Notes: generated from the sequence alone by a model not told the origin. DNA of 21,834 nucleotides from Actinobacteria bacterium UBA912 (GCA_002293965.1 DBEG01000114.1:1-21834), one strand, 5' to 3'. Shown: positions 1 through 7,597, counted from the first letter of the stretch. Numbers and translations: made by a program.

Positions 1-1
1 C

Positions 2-901
2 ATGTACGACTTCATCGGCAGTATCCACTATGGCAAGAGCGAGATGCGGCAGCTCAAGCGCGCGGGTGCCAAGGTGGTAGCCGACATCCTGTCGCTCTCG
101 AAGATCAACTACCGCAACCACTACAAGATCGCGGTCATCGACGGCCGGGTCGGCTACACCGGCGGGATGAACATGGGTGCCGAGTACATCGACGGCGGCA
201 AGCGCTTCGACACCTGGCGCGACACCCACATGCGCATCACCGGCCCGTTCGTCGCCGAGCTGCAGCGCCTCTTCGCAGGCAGATGGCTCGAGGCGCGCGA
301 CGAATCGCTCTTCCACGTGCGCTACTTCCCGCCCCCGGTGACGGGCACCTCCGGCTCGATGCTACACCTCGCGCACTCCAGCATCGACACGCAGTGGGAA
401 TCGATCCGCCACGCGTATCTGCTGATGATCGCCAAAGCCGAGGAGACCGTGCGCATCCAATCGCCATACTTCGTGCCGGACAGCTCGATCTCCGACGCGC
501 TCGCGATCTCGGCGTCTTCGGGCGTCGACGTGCGCGTCATCATGACGGGCGTCCCTGACAAGCGCCTGCCCTACTGGGCCGCACACTCGATGATGTCGCG
601 GCTGCTGCGGGCGGGAGTGCGCATCTACCAGTACGAAGCCGGCTTCTTCCACGCGAAATCGATCGCAATCGACAGCAAGGTCTGCGCGGTGGGCACCGCA
701 AACATCGACACCCGCAGCTTCTCCCTGCACAACGAGCTCATGGTCTTCATCTACGACGCGCAGCAGACCCTACTCGCCGAGGAGACCTTCGAACAAGACC
801 TCGCCCACTGCCGAGAAATCACACTCGAGGATCTGGCCCGCATCGGGGCACTCGAGCGGTTCCGCAACTCGGTAGCGCGGCTTGCGGGCCGACTGCTCTA
901 G
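2..901 (+). CDS. cls: Cardiolipin synthase, C-terminal part (5' end outside window)
   Basis: A phospholipase-D-superfamily enzyme that transfers phosphatidyl groups to make cardiolipin at the inner membrane. Both HKD motifs are visible in the 299 residues present: H40-x-K42-x4-D47 inside NHYKIAVIDGRVGYTGGMN, and H217-x-K219-x4-D224 inside FHAKSIAIDSKVCAVGTANID, followed by the usual TRSF. Full-length bacterial Cls proteins are about 480 residues, so the N-terminal membrane segments and first linker lie upstream; the ATG at position 2 is almost certainly an internal methionine. The stop TAG (899-901) overlaps the stop of the convergent DUF6941 gene in the palindrome CTAG. The family call is firm; cls rather than another two-HKD phosphatidyltransferase is the likeliest assignment. 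Confidence 0.9.
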   Translation: MYDFIGSIHYGKSEMRQLKRAGAKVVADILSLSKINYRNHYKIAVIDGRVGYTGGMNMGAEYIDGGKRFDTWRDTHMRITGPFVAELQRLFAGRWLEARDESLFHVRYFPPPVTGTSGSMLHLAHSSIDTQWESIRHAYLLMIAKAEETVRIQSPYFVPDSSISDALAISASSGVDVRVIMTGVPDKRLPYWAAHSMMSRLLRAGVRIYQYEAGFFHAKSIAIDSKVCAVGTANIDTRSFSLHNELMVFIYDAQQTLLAEETFEQDLAHCREITLEDLARIGALERFRNSVARLAGRLL

Positions 902-1329
902 TGGAGCTGGTGGCCCGAGAATCCGTTATCGACTAGGGGCACCAACCTGACGAACAGCTCGATCGAATGCTCGAGTCGCCCGTCGATCAGCACTTCGAGG
1001 CTGTGAGCACCGGCTTTGGTGAACAGGACGCCCGGCATGTTCAGTATGACCTGAGCGCGACCGCCCTCCTGCGGGTGTATCTCCCCGAAGGATATCTCTC
1101 CATCAAGCGCGGGGATGACCTCAACGCCGTCAGGATCGACAAGGCGCAGCGTCAGCCGGTGGTTGGCGGACTCGCCGGGGTCGGCCGCGATGCGCAAGAC
1201 AAGCGCCATCATGGGGTGAGTCGCGGGCAGAGCCGGAGCGTTGATCGTCTCGAACACGCCCGCGATCACCAGTTTTCCCTGATCCGTGGTGGCGGCGTAA
1301 TCAGCCAGCACCGCTAGTGTCACCTGCAA
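898..1329 (-). CDS. DUF6941 family protein
   Basis: A small soluble protein (143 aa) of unknown function. The N-terminus (QVTLAVLADYAATTDQGKL), the early GVFETI and the HPMMALVLRI segment match what I know of the DUF6941 family, an all-beta-looking domain in many bacteria. The frame is open to a GTG at 1350, but a strong Shine-Dalgarno GGAAGGAGA at 1336-1344 lies inside that extension, 6 nt before a TTG at 1329-1327. This makes TTG the probable start and agrees with where homologues begin; a GTG at 1323 is the next alternative. It is convergent with cls and shares the CTAG stop overlap, so no terminator fits between them. A TATAGT-like -10 box lies upstream at about 1375-1380. No catalytic motif is visible. 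Confidence 0.75.
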   Translation of the reverse strand: MQVTLAVLADYAATTDQGKLVIAGVFETINAPALPATHPMMALVLRIAADPGESANHRLTLRLVDPDGVEVIPALDGEISFGEIHPQEGGRAQVILNMPGVLFTKAGAHSLEVLIDGRLEHSIELFVRLVPLVDNGFSGHQLH

Positions 1330-1374
1330 GATGCGTCTCCTTCCGGACACGGCGAAACCATCGTCATGTCCGGA

Positions 1375-1380
1375 TACTAT
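1375..1380 (-). promoter_or_regulatory. Possible -10 element upstream of DUF6941 gene
   Basis: On the minus strand the 70-nt gap between the alcohol dehydrogenase stop and the DUF6941 start contains TATAGT, a good -10 match, about 46 nt before the TTG start. No convincing -35 hexamer lies 16-18 nt upstream, so this is a weak call. Read-through from the alcohol dehydrogenase gene is also possible. Confidence 0.3.
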
Positions 1381-1399
1381 ACCGCACCATCGCCGATCA

Positions 1400-2440
1400 C
1401 TATGCGCTGATGATCACCTTGAGCGCCTTTTGGTTGGCCGCATCGCCGAAGACGTCGTATGCCTCCATCATCTCGTCGAGCTTGAAGTGGTGCGTGACCA
1501 GCTGCCCGGTGTCGAGCTTACCCGCTTCGAAGGTCTTGAGCAGCTGAGGCGTTGTCCTCGTGTCCACCAGCCCTGTGGTCAGCGTGATGTTGTGGATCCA
1601 CAAGCGCTCGAGCTGCAGCTGCACCGGCTTGCCGTGCACGCCGATGTTCGCGATCCGCCCACCGGCCGTCACGATGCCCTGGCAGATGTCGAACGTCGCC
1701 GGAATCCCGATGGCCTCTATCGCCACATCGACTCCGCGACCGCCCGTCATCTCCATGATCTTCTCGATGGAGCGGCCGTCACTGTTGTCAACGACCTTGG
1801 TGGCACCAAAGCGCATCGCCACTTCAAGACGGTTGACGTCGACGTCCACAACGATGATCTCCGAAGGCGAGAAGAACTGCGCAGTCAGCAATGCCGAGAG
1901 ACCCACCGGTCCTGCGCCGATGATGGCCACGGTGTCGCCGGGTGCGACCTGCCCGTTGAGCACGCCGACCTCGTATCCTGTTGGCAGGATGTCCGAGAGC
2001 ATCGTGAGCGCATCCTCGTCGGCACCGTTGGGAACCGGATGCAGGCTGTTGTCCGCGAATGGAATGCGCACGTATTCGGCGTGCGTCCCGTCGATCAGGT
2101 GCCCCAATATCCAGCCACCACCATTGAGGCAGTGTGAGTACATTCCCTTCTTGCAGTTCACGCACTTGCCGCAAGACGAGATACACGAGATCAGCACCTT
2201 GTCGCCGACCTTGAAGTTGGAGACGGCAGAACCAGCCTCCTCGATGATTCCGATACCCTCGTGCCCGAGTATGCGCCCCGGAGCCACCGAAGGAACGTCG
2301 CCCTTCATGATGTGGAGATCGGTCCCGCAGATGGTGGTCTTCACGACCTTGATGATGACATCCGTCGGTTCGACGATGCCGGGCCTGGGTTTCTCTTCCC
2401 ATGCACGTTGCCCGGGCCCATGATAAACGAGTGCTTTCAT
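1400..2440 (-). CDS. Zinc-dependent alcohol dehydrogenase (MDR family)
   Basis: A medium-chain NAD(P)-dependent dehydrogenase of 346 aa, a normal length, probably oxidising primary or secondary alcohols or reducing the matching carbonyls in the cytoplasm. Catalytic zinc ligands are visible as C38 (TICGTD) and H60-E61 (GHEGIG), with D150 at the usual later position. The structural zinc loop has C90, C93, C96 and C104. The Rossmann motif GAGPVG is at 175-180, and D199 at the end of beta-2 (VVDVDVNRL) suggests NAD(H) over NADP(H). It starts at ATG 2440 with AAAGGGG 7 nt upstream. It appears monocistronic, divergent from the PsiE-like gene. It belongs to the broad-substrate subgroup resembling bacterial secondary-alcohol dehydrogenases; the substrate cannot be read from sequence. 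Confidence 0.9.
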   Translation of the reverse strand: MKALVYHGPGQRAWEEKPRPGIVEPTDVIIKVVKTTICGTDLHIMKGDVPSVAPGRILGHEGIGIIEEAGSAVSNFKVGDKVLISCISSCGKCVNCKKGMYSHCLNGGGWILGHLIDGTHAEYVRIPFADNSLHPVPNGADEDALTMLSDILPTGYEVGVLNGQVAPGDTVAIIGAGPVGLSALLTAQFFSPSEIIVVDVDVNRLEVAMRFGATKVVDNSDGRSIEKIMEMTGGRGVDVAIEAIGIPATFDICQGIVTAGGRIANIGVHGKPVQLQLERLWIHNITLTTGLVDTRTTPQLLKTFEAGKLDTGQLVTHHFKLDEMMEAYDVFGDAANQKALKVIISA

Positions 2441-2584
2441 GGCACAACCCCTTTCCCTATGAAGATGTTAGAATCCTACTTACCGAGGGTCGTTTGCCGG
2501 CGATCCCCGATACACTGCCTGAAGGAGCAAATTCCGTACCCGCAGGGGTATTTCGATTTCGCACCGTTAACCGGAGGGATTCCC

Positions 2585-3007
2585 ATGATCGAGAAACAAC
2601 TGGAGCGCTTCGTCTTAGGACTGGAGCTGGTCGTGTCTGTGGCGCTGATCATCGTGGCGATCATGCTCGTGATCGCGCTCGGGTATGATCTGCTGAGCGA
2701 GATGACGGATGGTCTGGCTTTCGGGCGCGATAGCTTCACCTGGCTCATATCGAGAGTGCTCGAAGTCTTCATCGTGATCGAGCTCTTCAGGGTCGCTCTG
2801 GCCTACATCACCCACAGGAACGTGATCCCGATAGTCTTCGAGGCCGCATTGGTGGCGCTAGCACGTAAGCTCATCGTCTTCGAGCCAGGGGGTGACATCC
2901 TCGCAAGCTCGCTGGGGCTCGCCGTCTTGCTGCTCGCGCTGGGCGTCTCGTGGTGGCTCGTGGGCAACGCCGGTGGGCTCAAACCGCAGGAGGGCTCGAA
3001 GCACTGA
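2585..3007 (+). CDS. PsiE-like (phosphate-starvation-inducible E family) membrane protein
   Basis: A 140-aa integral membrane protein with four hydrophobic segments at roughly residues 13-38, 52-75, 78-98 and 107-127. The central part, IELFRVALAYITHRN followed by VFEAALVALARKLIVFE, matches the PsiE-like domain; the family has no established biochemical role. The start is ATG 2585 because GGAGGG lies 6 nt upstream at 2573-2578; the frame is open further 5' (to 2261), but that part overlaps the divergent dehydrogenase gene and has no matching signal. The gene ends at 3007, 3 nt before the stop of the convergent DUF2779 gene. No PHO-box-like repeat is evident in the 144-nt divergent intergenic region, so phosphate control is not shown here. 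Confidence 0.75.
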   Translation: MIEKQLERFVLGLELVVSVALIIVAIMLVIALGYDLLSEMTDGLAFGRDSFTWLISRVLEVFIVIELFRVALAYITHRNVIPIVFEAALVALARKLIVFEPGGDILASSLGLAVLLLALGVSWWLVGNAGGLKPQEGSKH

Positions 3008-3010
3008 CGG

Positions 3011-4516
3011 CTATGCGCCGGGTCCCCTGTTGCTGACCCACTCGTCTGCGAACCGCCGGGACTCCTCCAGCAATCGCACAGTGGCAAAGGTGTCCAGGCG
3101 GCAGTAGTCCAGGAGATCCTGGTTGAGCTTCCGGGCCTCCTGCTCGTCCAGCAGCCCCATCGCCATCCTGAGGTACTTCACGCTGGCGGTCTGGCCGTCT
3201 TTCACATCAAGCTCGCTGTAGGTCAGCTCCGGACACCATGCCGGCAGCACGAACTTGATGCTTGTTCGACCACAATCCAAGGGATGCTTCAGTCGCGCAC
3301 GAACCATCTTCTCGAGGTCGAACATGCGTCCTAACACTGCGTCGAACTGCTCCTGCATCTCTGGGAACCACTCTGCAAGTGCGTTCAATATCTTACGCTC
3401 GTAGGGGCTGTAGTGGATGATCGAGCCGGACTCGCCCAAGTCCTCGAGCATGCGCTCGGCCAACGCCCGCCTGGGATCCTCACCGGCCGGAGCCAAGAAC
3501 TCGCGATGCGAGACGGATCCATCCTGTTCGTGGATGTGGATGGAGTACTGGAACGGCACGGCTTCGTACGGCCTGACCCCCGCCCACAATGGTAGCGCCG
3601 GCATGATGGTCTCGAAGTCCAGATGCTTGACCGGCCACTGGAGTGCGCCCAAATCCTTATGCAGGCCCTCTCCGTTGATGTCCGGCCTGCCACTGCGAAC
3701 CACCTCCACCACTCTGGCCTGATTGTCGCTCAGGCCATCGAAGCCGGAGGGTATGTGGTCGATTGCCAGAATCCCTGCGTCCAACAGCGCGTTACATGCC
3801 TTCTCTGAAAGCCTGGGCAGGTTGGTGATGGGATTATCCGCTGGCAGGAACGCATGGCAGTGCCCCGCAAAAGAGCAATCGTAGGGCTTCCTGCAACGCG
3901 ATCCGATCCTGATGTCGGGTTCGGGTCCTGTGAGCATCTGCTGCATGTAGCCGAGCATGTCAGGAACCCCGACGATGTGCTGGCGCACCTCGTCGGTGAC
4001 ATCTGCGATAGCGAAGAGCTTGGCGGGGTCGTACTCGCCACCATCGTGCACATACTGGTTGTTGATGTGCACCACATTGGAGGTCCTGACGCGCAGGCCA
4101 ACGCCCTCGACCACATAGGTCTGGATTGCAGCGTCTGTAACAAATTGCTCCTTGGCCGAAGAAGCCGACTTCACCTCATAAAGATCCCACACCCCGGGCT
4201 CGACCCGCACTAGGATGTCGACCCTGACGAGCACATTGTCGAACTCGAATGCCGGCTCGTAAAGCACATCAGCTCCTGAAGCGATCAGCTCCTGGGTGCG
4301 CACAAGGGCCTGGGCAGTCTGGAAGTGGTCCTCTGTAACCTCGACGCCGCCGGGGAAGAGGGACTGGGCCAACTGTCCCACCGCCGAGCCCTGGTCGAAG
4401 ATCCACTGCTGGGACTCCGTGATTGGATCGGCGACGGAAGGGTTGTGGACCGTGAGCCACAGTGCCTTCTCGCACTGAAGCCCTTTTTGATACCTGGATT
4501 TCGATAGTCTTTTCAT
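3011..4516 (-). CDS. DUF2779 nuclease: Cas4/RecB-like Fe-S nuclease domain fused to DEDDy exonuclease-like domain
   Basis: A 501-aa protein of the uncharacterised DUF2779 group. The N-terminal half has the layout of Fe-S PD-(D/E)xK nucleases: C15 (GLQCEKALWL), E87, D100, E114-x-K116 (LYEVKSA), then a cysteine cluster C208, C214, C220 (SRCRKPYDCSFAGHC). The C-terminal half looks like an RNase H-fold 3'-5' exonuclease: D300/E302 (LDFET), a possible third acidic residue D400 (MFDLEKMV) and Y471-x3-D475 (YCRLDT). It probably acts on nucleic acid in repair or processing, but the family's role is unknown. The ATG at 4516 is preferred: the upstream GTG (4546) has no ribosome binding site, and TATTGT lies 7 nt before the ATG, suggesting a leaderless transcript. 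No defence genes adjoin it. Confidence 0.8.
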   Translation of the reverse strand: MKRLSKSRYQKGLQCEKALWLTVHNPSVADPITESQQWIFDQGSAVGQLAQSLFPGGVEVTEDHFQTAQALVRTQELIASGADVLYEPAFEFDNVLVRVDILVRVEPGVWDLYEVKSASSAKEQFVTDAAIQTYVVEGVGLRVRTSNVVHINNQYVHDGGEYDPAKLFAIADVTDEVRQHIVGVPDMLGYMQQMLTGPEPDIRIGSRCRKPYDCSFAGHCHAFLPADNPITNLPRLSEKACNALLDAGILAIDHIPSGFDGLSDNQARVVEVVRSGRPDINGEGLHKDLGALQWPVKHLDFETIMPALPLWAGVRPYEAVPFQYSIHIHEQDGSVSHREFLAPAGEDPRRALAERMLEDLGESGSIIHYSPYERKILNALAEWFPEMQEQFDAVLGRMFDLEKMVRARLKHPLDCGRTSIKFVLPAWCPELTYSELDVKDGQTASVKYLRMAMGLLDEQEARKLNQDLLDYCRLDTFATVRLLEESRRFADEWVSNRGPGA

Positions 4517-4523
4517 GTGAAGA

Positions 4524-4529
4524 ACAATA
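4524..4529 (-). promoter_or_regulatory. Candidate -10 of leaderless promoter for DUF2779 gene
   Basis: On the minus strand TATTGT is followed by 7 nt (TCTTCAC) and then the ATG at 4516, so transcription would start at or next to the start codon. No Shine-Dalgarno sequence precedes the ATG, and no good -35 is visible. The direct repeat at 4538-4562 lies immediately upstream. Confidence 0.4.
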
Positions 4530-4537
4530 TCACAGGG

Positions 4538-4562
4538 GTCTGACACGCGAGTCTGACACGCG
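4538..4562. repeat. 12-bp tandem direct repeat upstream of DUF2779 gene
   Basis: GTCTGACACGCG occurs at 4538-4549 and again at 4551-4562, exact copies with a 13-bp period. It lies 8 bp upstream of the candidate -10 box of the DUF2779 gene, in the 113-nt gap before the terminator of the neighbouring operon. The position suits an activator or repressor site, but no regulator is identified. Confidence 0.6.
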
Positions 4563-4564
4563 GG

Positions 4565-4616
4565 TTAAAAAGGCCCGGCATCGACCTTGCGGGGAGGTGC
4601 AAGAGTCGATGCCGGG
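4565..4616 (-). terminator. Intrinsic terminator after the capD-like operon
   Basis: A 12-bp perfect stem pairs 4574-4585 (CCCGGCATCGAC) with 4605-4616 (GTCGATGCCGGG). Inside it a second 5-bp stem, CTTGC (4586-4590) with GCAAG (4599-4603), leaves one bulged base and an 8-nt loop. On the minus strand the stem is followed by CC and five T residues, so it terminates transcripts from the gene ending at 4630. It is the strongest terminator in the window. Confidence 0.9.
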
Positions 4617-4629
4617 AAACTTGAGAGCC

Positions 4630-5118
4630 TTATGGAGTGGCCGGAGCCGATGGCGCAGGTGCTGGCGCTCCAGGTACTGGCGCGACCGTCGCAGGCACTC
4701 CGGTGCCGGCGCCTGGTGCCCCGGTCCCTGCAGGTGCAAGGAACCCGGTCGGCTCAAGAGCGGCACGGATCGTGGGCTCCTGGATCGCCGACTGGCAGAA
4801 GTTGATCAAGATGCTCGGGGGGTTCTGGAAGGCGACGACATCGCCCACACCCTCGACCCGCCTGATAGCTTCGAACAACGCCTCTGTGGCGACTTGCACG
4901 TCAGCACCGGGCGCGTAGTAGTAGGTCACGTTCTGGCACTGGTCGACGGTAGCCACGGTCAGGCGAGCCGTCCCGTCCGGACCGAACGACACATCATCTC
5001 CACCCCGCGAGATCGCGATGACCACAACCAGGAAGACGGCAGCGACAGCCAGCGTAATCACAAGAATGGGAGGCTTCTTGCGTGGAGCCACCTGAGGGGC
5101 GGCGGGATTCTTCGACAT
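4630..5118 (-). CDS. Membrane-anchored protein with HMA-like domain pattern and Ala/Pro-rich tail (paralogue A)
   Basis: A protein of unknown function, 162 aa. Residues 1-17 are short and basic (PRKKPP), one transmembrane segment spans about 18-37, and the rest should be extracytoplasmic. Residues about 62-129 share a clear core with the upstream gene: AIRRVEGVGDVVAFQNPPS, then NFC (C108), QEP-x-IR and TGFLAP. The order (strand, helix, GV turn, two strands, helix, GF/GY end) resembles the beta-alpha-beta-beta-alpha-beta heavy-metal-associated domain, but the metal-binding CxxC is absent; only C61 and C108 are present. The C-terminal 33 residues are almost wholly Gly/Ala/Pro/Val. ATG 5118 follows AAGGAGAG closely. 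It ends just before a strong terminator. The fold assignment is inference. Confidence 0.7.
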   Translation of the reverse strand: MSKNPAAPQVAPRKKPPILVITLAVAAVFLVVVIAISRGGDDVSFGPDGTARLTVATVDQCQNVTYYYAPGADVQVATEALFEAIRRVEGVGDVVAFQNPPSILINFCQSAIQEPTIRAALEPTGFLAPAGTGAPGAGTGVPATVAPVPGAPAPAPSAPATP

Positions 5119-5157
5119 CTATTCTCTCCTTGAAGGGATGACCGATTCCAAACGGGA

Positions 5158-5166
5158 ATGATAGCA
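5158..5166 (-). promoter_or_regulatory. Candidate extended -10 promoter for paralogue A
   Basis: The minus strand reads TGC followed by TATCAT, an extended -10 element, about 40 nt upstream of the ATG at 5118. No clear -35 is present. It lies between a small hairpin terminator candidate and the gene, which would let the second paralogue be expressed separately from the upstream one. Confidence 0.4.
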
Positions 5167-5201
5167 CAATTCAACAAGCAACATGCACGCCATTTCGCCG
5201 A

Positions 5202-5223
5202 AAATACCTGCCGAAGGGGCAGG
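5202..5223 (-). terminator. Weak intrinsic terminator between the two paralogues
   Basis: On the minus strand CCTGCC (5223-5218), a 5-nt loop, and GGCAGG (5212-5207) form a 6-bp GC-rich hairpin followed by TATTTT. The stem is short, so it may only attenuate read-through from the upstream gene. Confidence 0.45.
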
Positions 5224-5241
5224 CATCGACTCATCGCCGGA

Positions 5242-5715
5242 TCATTCGCGTGTCACAGGCTCCGTGGGGGTCGTTGACGGCTCAGGGGTTACCGGTTGCA
5301 CCGGCGCGCCCTCTGCCGCAGGTGCGATGAAGCCCGTCTGCTCCAAAGCCATGCGGATCGCGGGCTCTTGCACATTGGATCCGCAGAAGTTCACGACCAG
5401 GCTAGGCGGGTTCTGATGGGCAATCACGTTGCCCACTCCTTCAATCCGCCTGATGGCCGCGAATGCGGCCTCCGTCGCCTGATCGATATCGACACCCGGG
5501 AGGAAGTGATAGATCGCCTGCTTGCAAGGACACAGAGCCGCCCCCTGCAACGTCGCTTGTCCGTCCACCCACTTGACCCCGCCACCACCCACAGAAATCA
5601 CCGCTACGACCACAGCGAACACCGCCGCGACCGAAAGCGTGACTGCGAACACAGGCGGCTTCTTGCGAGGCTCAGCCTCAGCAGCCGAAGTTGCTGGAGA
5701 ACGCTTGGGCATCAT
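5242..5715 (-). CDS. Membrane-anchored protein with HMA-like domain pattern (paralogue B)
   Basis: A 157-aa paralogue of the next gene downstream, function unknown. One transmembrane segment lies at about 21-44 after a basic PRKKPP stretch; the rest is probably outside the membrane. The shared core reads AIRRIEGVGNVIAHQNPPS, NFC (C111), QEP-x-IR, TGFIAP. It differs in having a CPC pair (C62, C64) just before the first predicted strand, where paralogue A has a single cysteine, and its tail is a short Pro/Thr/Glu-rich stretch. Two ATGs are adjacent: 5715 and 5712. The Shine-Dalgarno-like GAGGGAG sits only 1 nt from the first, so 5712 may be the real start. It begins 25-28 nt after the capD-like stop, so co-transcription with that gene is likely. 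Confidence 0.7.
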   Translation of the reverse strand: MMPKRSPATSAAEAEPRKKPPVFAVTLSVAAVFAVVVAVISVGGGGVKWVDGQATLQGAALCPCKQAIYHFLPGVDIDQATEAAFAAIRRIEGVGNVIAHQNPPSLVVNFCGSNVQEPAIRMALEQTGFIAPAAEGAPVQPVTPEPSTTPTEPVTRE

Positions 5716-5740
5716 ACTCCCTCAGCCGTCTAAACAGCAT

Positions 5741-7597
5741 CTAACCAGAATCTGAACACAGCCTATCCAGCAACATGCGCGCCACTTCATCGACCTCGCC
5801 CCCACAGGCCACGCGCCCAAGCTCGTCGACGAACGCCAGGAAGTCGTCGCCCACCTCCGGAGCGTGGCTCAGGCGCACAACTGCCGAGCAAGCCGTGGGC
5901 AGCAACTCTTCGCAGCCGTGCACCAGGATCTCGTGCAGCTTCTCGCCCGGGCGCAGGCCCGTGAACTCGATCGAGGCCGGCACCCCGGAAAGCGCGATCA
6001 TCCGCTTGGCCAGCTCGACGATCCTGACCGGCACGCCCATCTCGAGCACGAAAATGTCGCCGCCCTCGCTCATCGCCTGCGCCTGCAACACGAGCCTTAC
6101 GGCCTCGGGGATCGTCATGAAGTACCTAGTCACCTCTGGGTCGGTGACCAGGACCGGCCCGCCGTTCTTGAGCTGCTCCTCGAAGATCGGGACCACGCTG
6201 CCCCTGGACCCAAGCACATTGCCGAAGCGGACCGCCGTCACCTGCATGCCATCGCGCGCGTACGCGAGCATCAAGCGCTCCGCCATCGCCTTCGTCGCGC
6301 CCATTACGTTGCACGGATCGACCGCCTTGTCCGTCGAGATCAGCACGAACTTGCCCACCCCGGCCTGCCTGCACGCCTCAAGGACGTTGCGCGTGCCCAA
6401 GACGTTGGTCCTGACCGCCTCGTCGGGCTCGTCCTCCATGAGCGGCACATGCTTGTAGGCGGCCGCGTGGAACACCACATCCGGCCGCATCTGCCCAAAC
6501 ACCCGATCCAGCTTGCCCCTGTCGCGCACATCGCAGATGCGCATGCTGGCAACTCCGGGTGCCACGCGCTCGAGCTCGAGCCCCATCTCGTACAGCCGCG
6601 TCTCATCGACCTCGAGCAACAGCAGTCGCTGCGGCCGCATCTTGATGATCTGCCTGCAAAGTTCCGAGCCGATCGATCCGGCCGCACCGGTCACCGCAAC
6701 GACCCTACCCTCAATCGCCGAGGAGATCAGGTCCACATCGATCTGGACCGGATCCCTGCCCAGAAGGTCATCGATGCTCACGTTGCGCAGATCGGCTATG
6801 CCGGTGAAAGTCGAATCGCCGGCGAGCTCGCCCATGATCCGGGTCTTGAGCCCGGCTCTGGTACACATCTCGAGGATCTCGCGCTTACGTTGCGCCGAGA
6901 GTGAGAGTATCGCGATGAAGACCTCAGCGACATCGTGGGTAGCGGCCACCTCTTCCAACGCCGAAACAGGGCCAAGCACCGGCACTCCCCTGACGGTCAT
7001 GCCGTGCGCGTAAGCATCGTCATCGAGCAAACCGACCACGTACATCCCAGAGTCAGGTCGGTTCTCGATATCACGCAGCAGCAGCGAGCCGGCATCCCCG
7101 GCCCCTATCACGAGCACAGGCGTACCACGGCGACGCGCTTCGCTCATGGTGATCGCAACAGACATGCGACTCACCGAGCGCAAAGCGCCCGCGCCCACAA
7201 GCGCTAACACGCCGGTGATGAGGATCACGCTGTAAGGCACGACGTTCCACCCGCCCGGAGCGCTCAGGATTGCGTTCACCACGGTCAGCACCAGCACCGC
7301 CGCAAAAATGGCCAGTGCCAAGCGCATGATCGACTCTATCCCGACGTACCGCAGGACTATGCGATAGATCCCCAGCACCTTGAACAGCCCGAGATACACG
7401 ACGACCGCAGCAACAACATACGGCCACATGTAGGGGGTGAAGCGCGCATCGACGATACCCTCGAACCTGGCGAAGTACGCAAGCATGGCTGCCGCCGAGA
7501 CAACCGTTGCGTCCGCAAACATCATCAGTGCTACCTGGATTGGGCGCGAAGTACGTATGAGCTTCCTGATGTTGGTCAACCGGCCCGGCTCGCCCAT
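5741..7597 (-). CDS. Membrane nucleotide-sugar 4,6-dehydratase, CapD/PglF/WbpM type
   Basis: A 618-aa enzyme that most likely converts UDP-GlcNAc to the 4-keto-6-deoxy sugar, feeding surface-polysaccharide or glycan synthesis. Four membrane helices occupy roughly the first 150 residues. A first Rossmann domain follows (VIGAGDAGS, about 164-171), then the catalytic SDR-type domain with TGAAGSIG (303-310), HAAAYKHVP, STDK (421-424) and M432-x3-K436. The usual YxxxK tyrosine is methionine here (NVMGATK), as known for the large membrane dehydratases such as WbpM and PglF. The frame opens at a TTG (7633), but GGAGAGG lies just before ATG 7597, which is chosen. Two small membrane-protein genes follow in the same operon. 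The exact product sugar is not determined by sequence. Confidence 0.88.
   Translation of the reverse strand: MGEPGRLTNIRKLIRTSRPIQVALMMFADATVVSAAAMLAYFARFEGIVDARFTPYMWPYVVAAVVVYLGLFKVLGIYRIVLRYVGIESIMRLALAIFAAVLVLTVVNAILSAPGGWNVVPYSVILITGVLALVGAGALRSVSRMSVAITMSEARRRGTPVLVIGAGDAGSLLLRDIENRPDSGMYVVGLLDDDAYAHGMTVRGVPVLGPVSALEEVAATHDVAEVFIAILSLSAQRKREILEMCTRAGLKTRIMGELAGDSTFTGIADLRNVSIDDLLGRDPVQIDVDLISSAIEGRVVAVTGAAGSIGSELCRQIIKMRPQRLLLLEVDETRLYEMGLELERVAPGVASMRICDVRDRGKLDRVFGQMRPDVVFHAAAYKHVPLMEDEPDEAVRTNVLGTRNVLEACRQAGVGKFVLISTDKAVDPCNVMGATKAMAERLMLAYARDGMQVTAVRFGNVLGSRGSVVPIFEEQLKNGGPVLVTDPEVTRYFMTIPEAVRLVLQAQAMSEGGDIFVLEMGVPVRIVELAKRMIALSGVPASIEFTGLRPGEKLHEILVHGCEELLPTACSAVVRLSHAPEVGDDFLAFVDELGRVACGGEVDEVARMLLDRLCSDSG

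Noticed and set aside
1331..2423. Long plus-strand open frames (268 and 287 codons) opposite the alcohol dehydrogenase
   Set aside because: They lie wholly antisense to a gene with intact zinc and nucleotide-binding motifs, have low-complexity sequence and no family features. High GC makes such shadow frames common.
2261..2584. N-terminal extension of the PsiE-like frame
   Set aside because: The extension overlaps the divergent dehydrogenase gene and has no ribosome binding site, whereas GGAGGG sits correctly before ATG 2585.
4517..4546. GTG start at 4546 for the DUF2779 gene
   Set aside because: There is no Shine-Dalgarno before it, and the extension would cover the candidate -10 box and part of the direct repeat; the family start matches ATG 4516.
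5864..6904. 346-codon plus-strand frame opposite the capD-like gene
   Set aside because: It is rich in His, Arg, Leu and Ala with no recognisable domain and lies fully inside a well-supported gene; it is a shadow.
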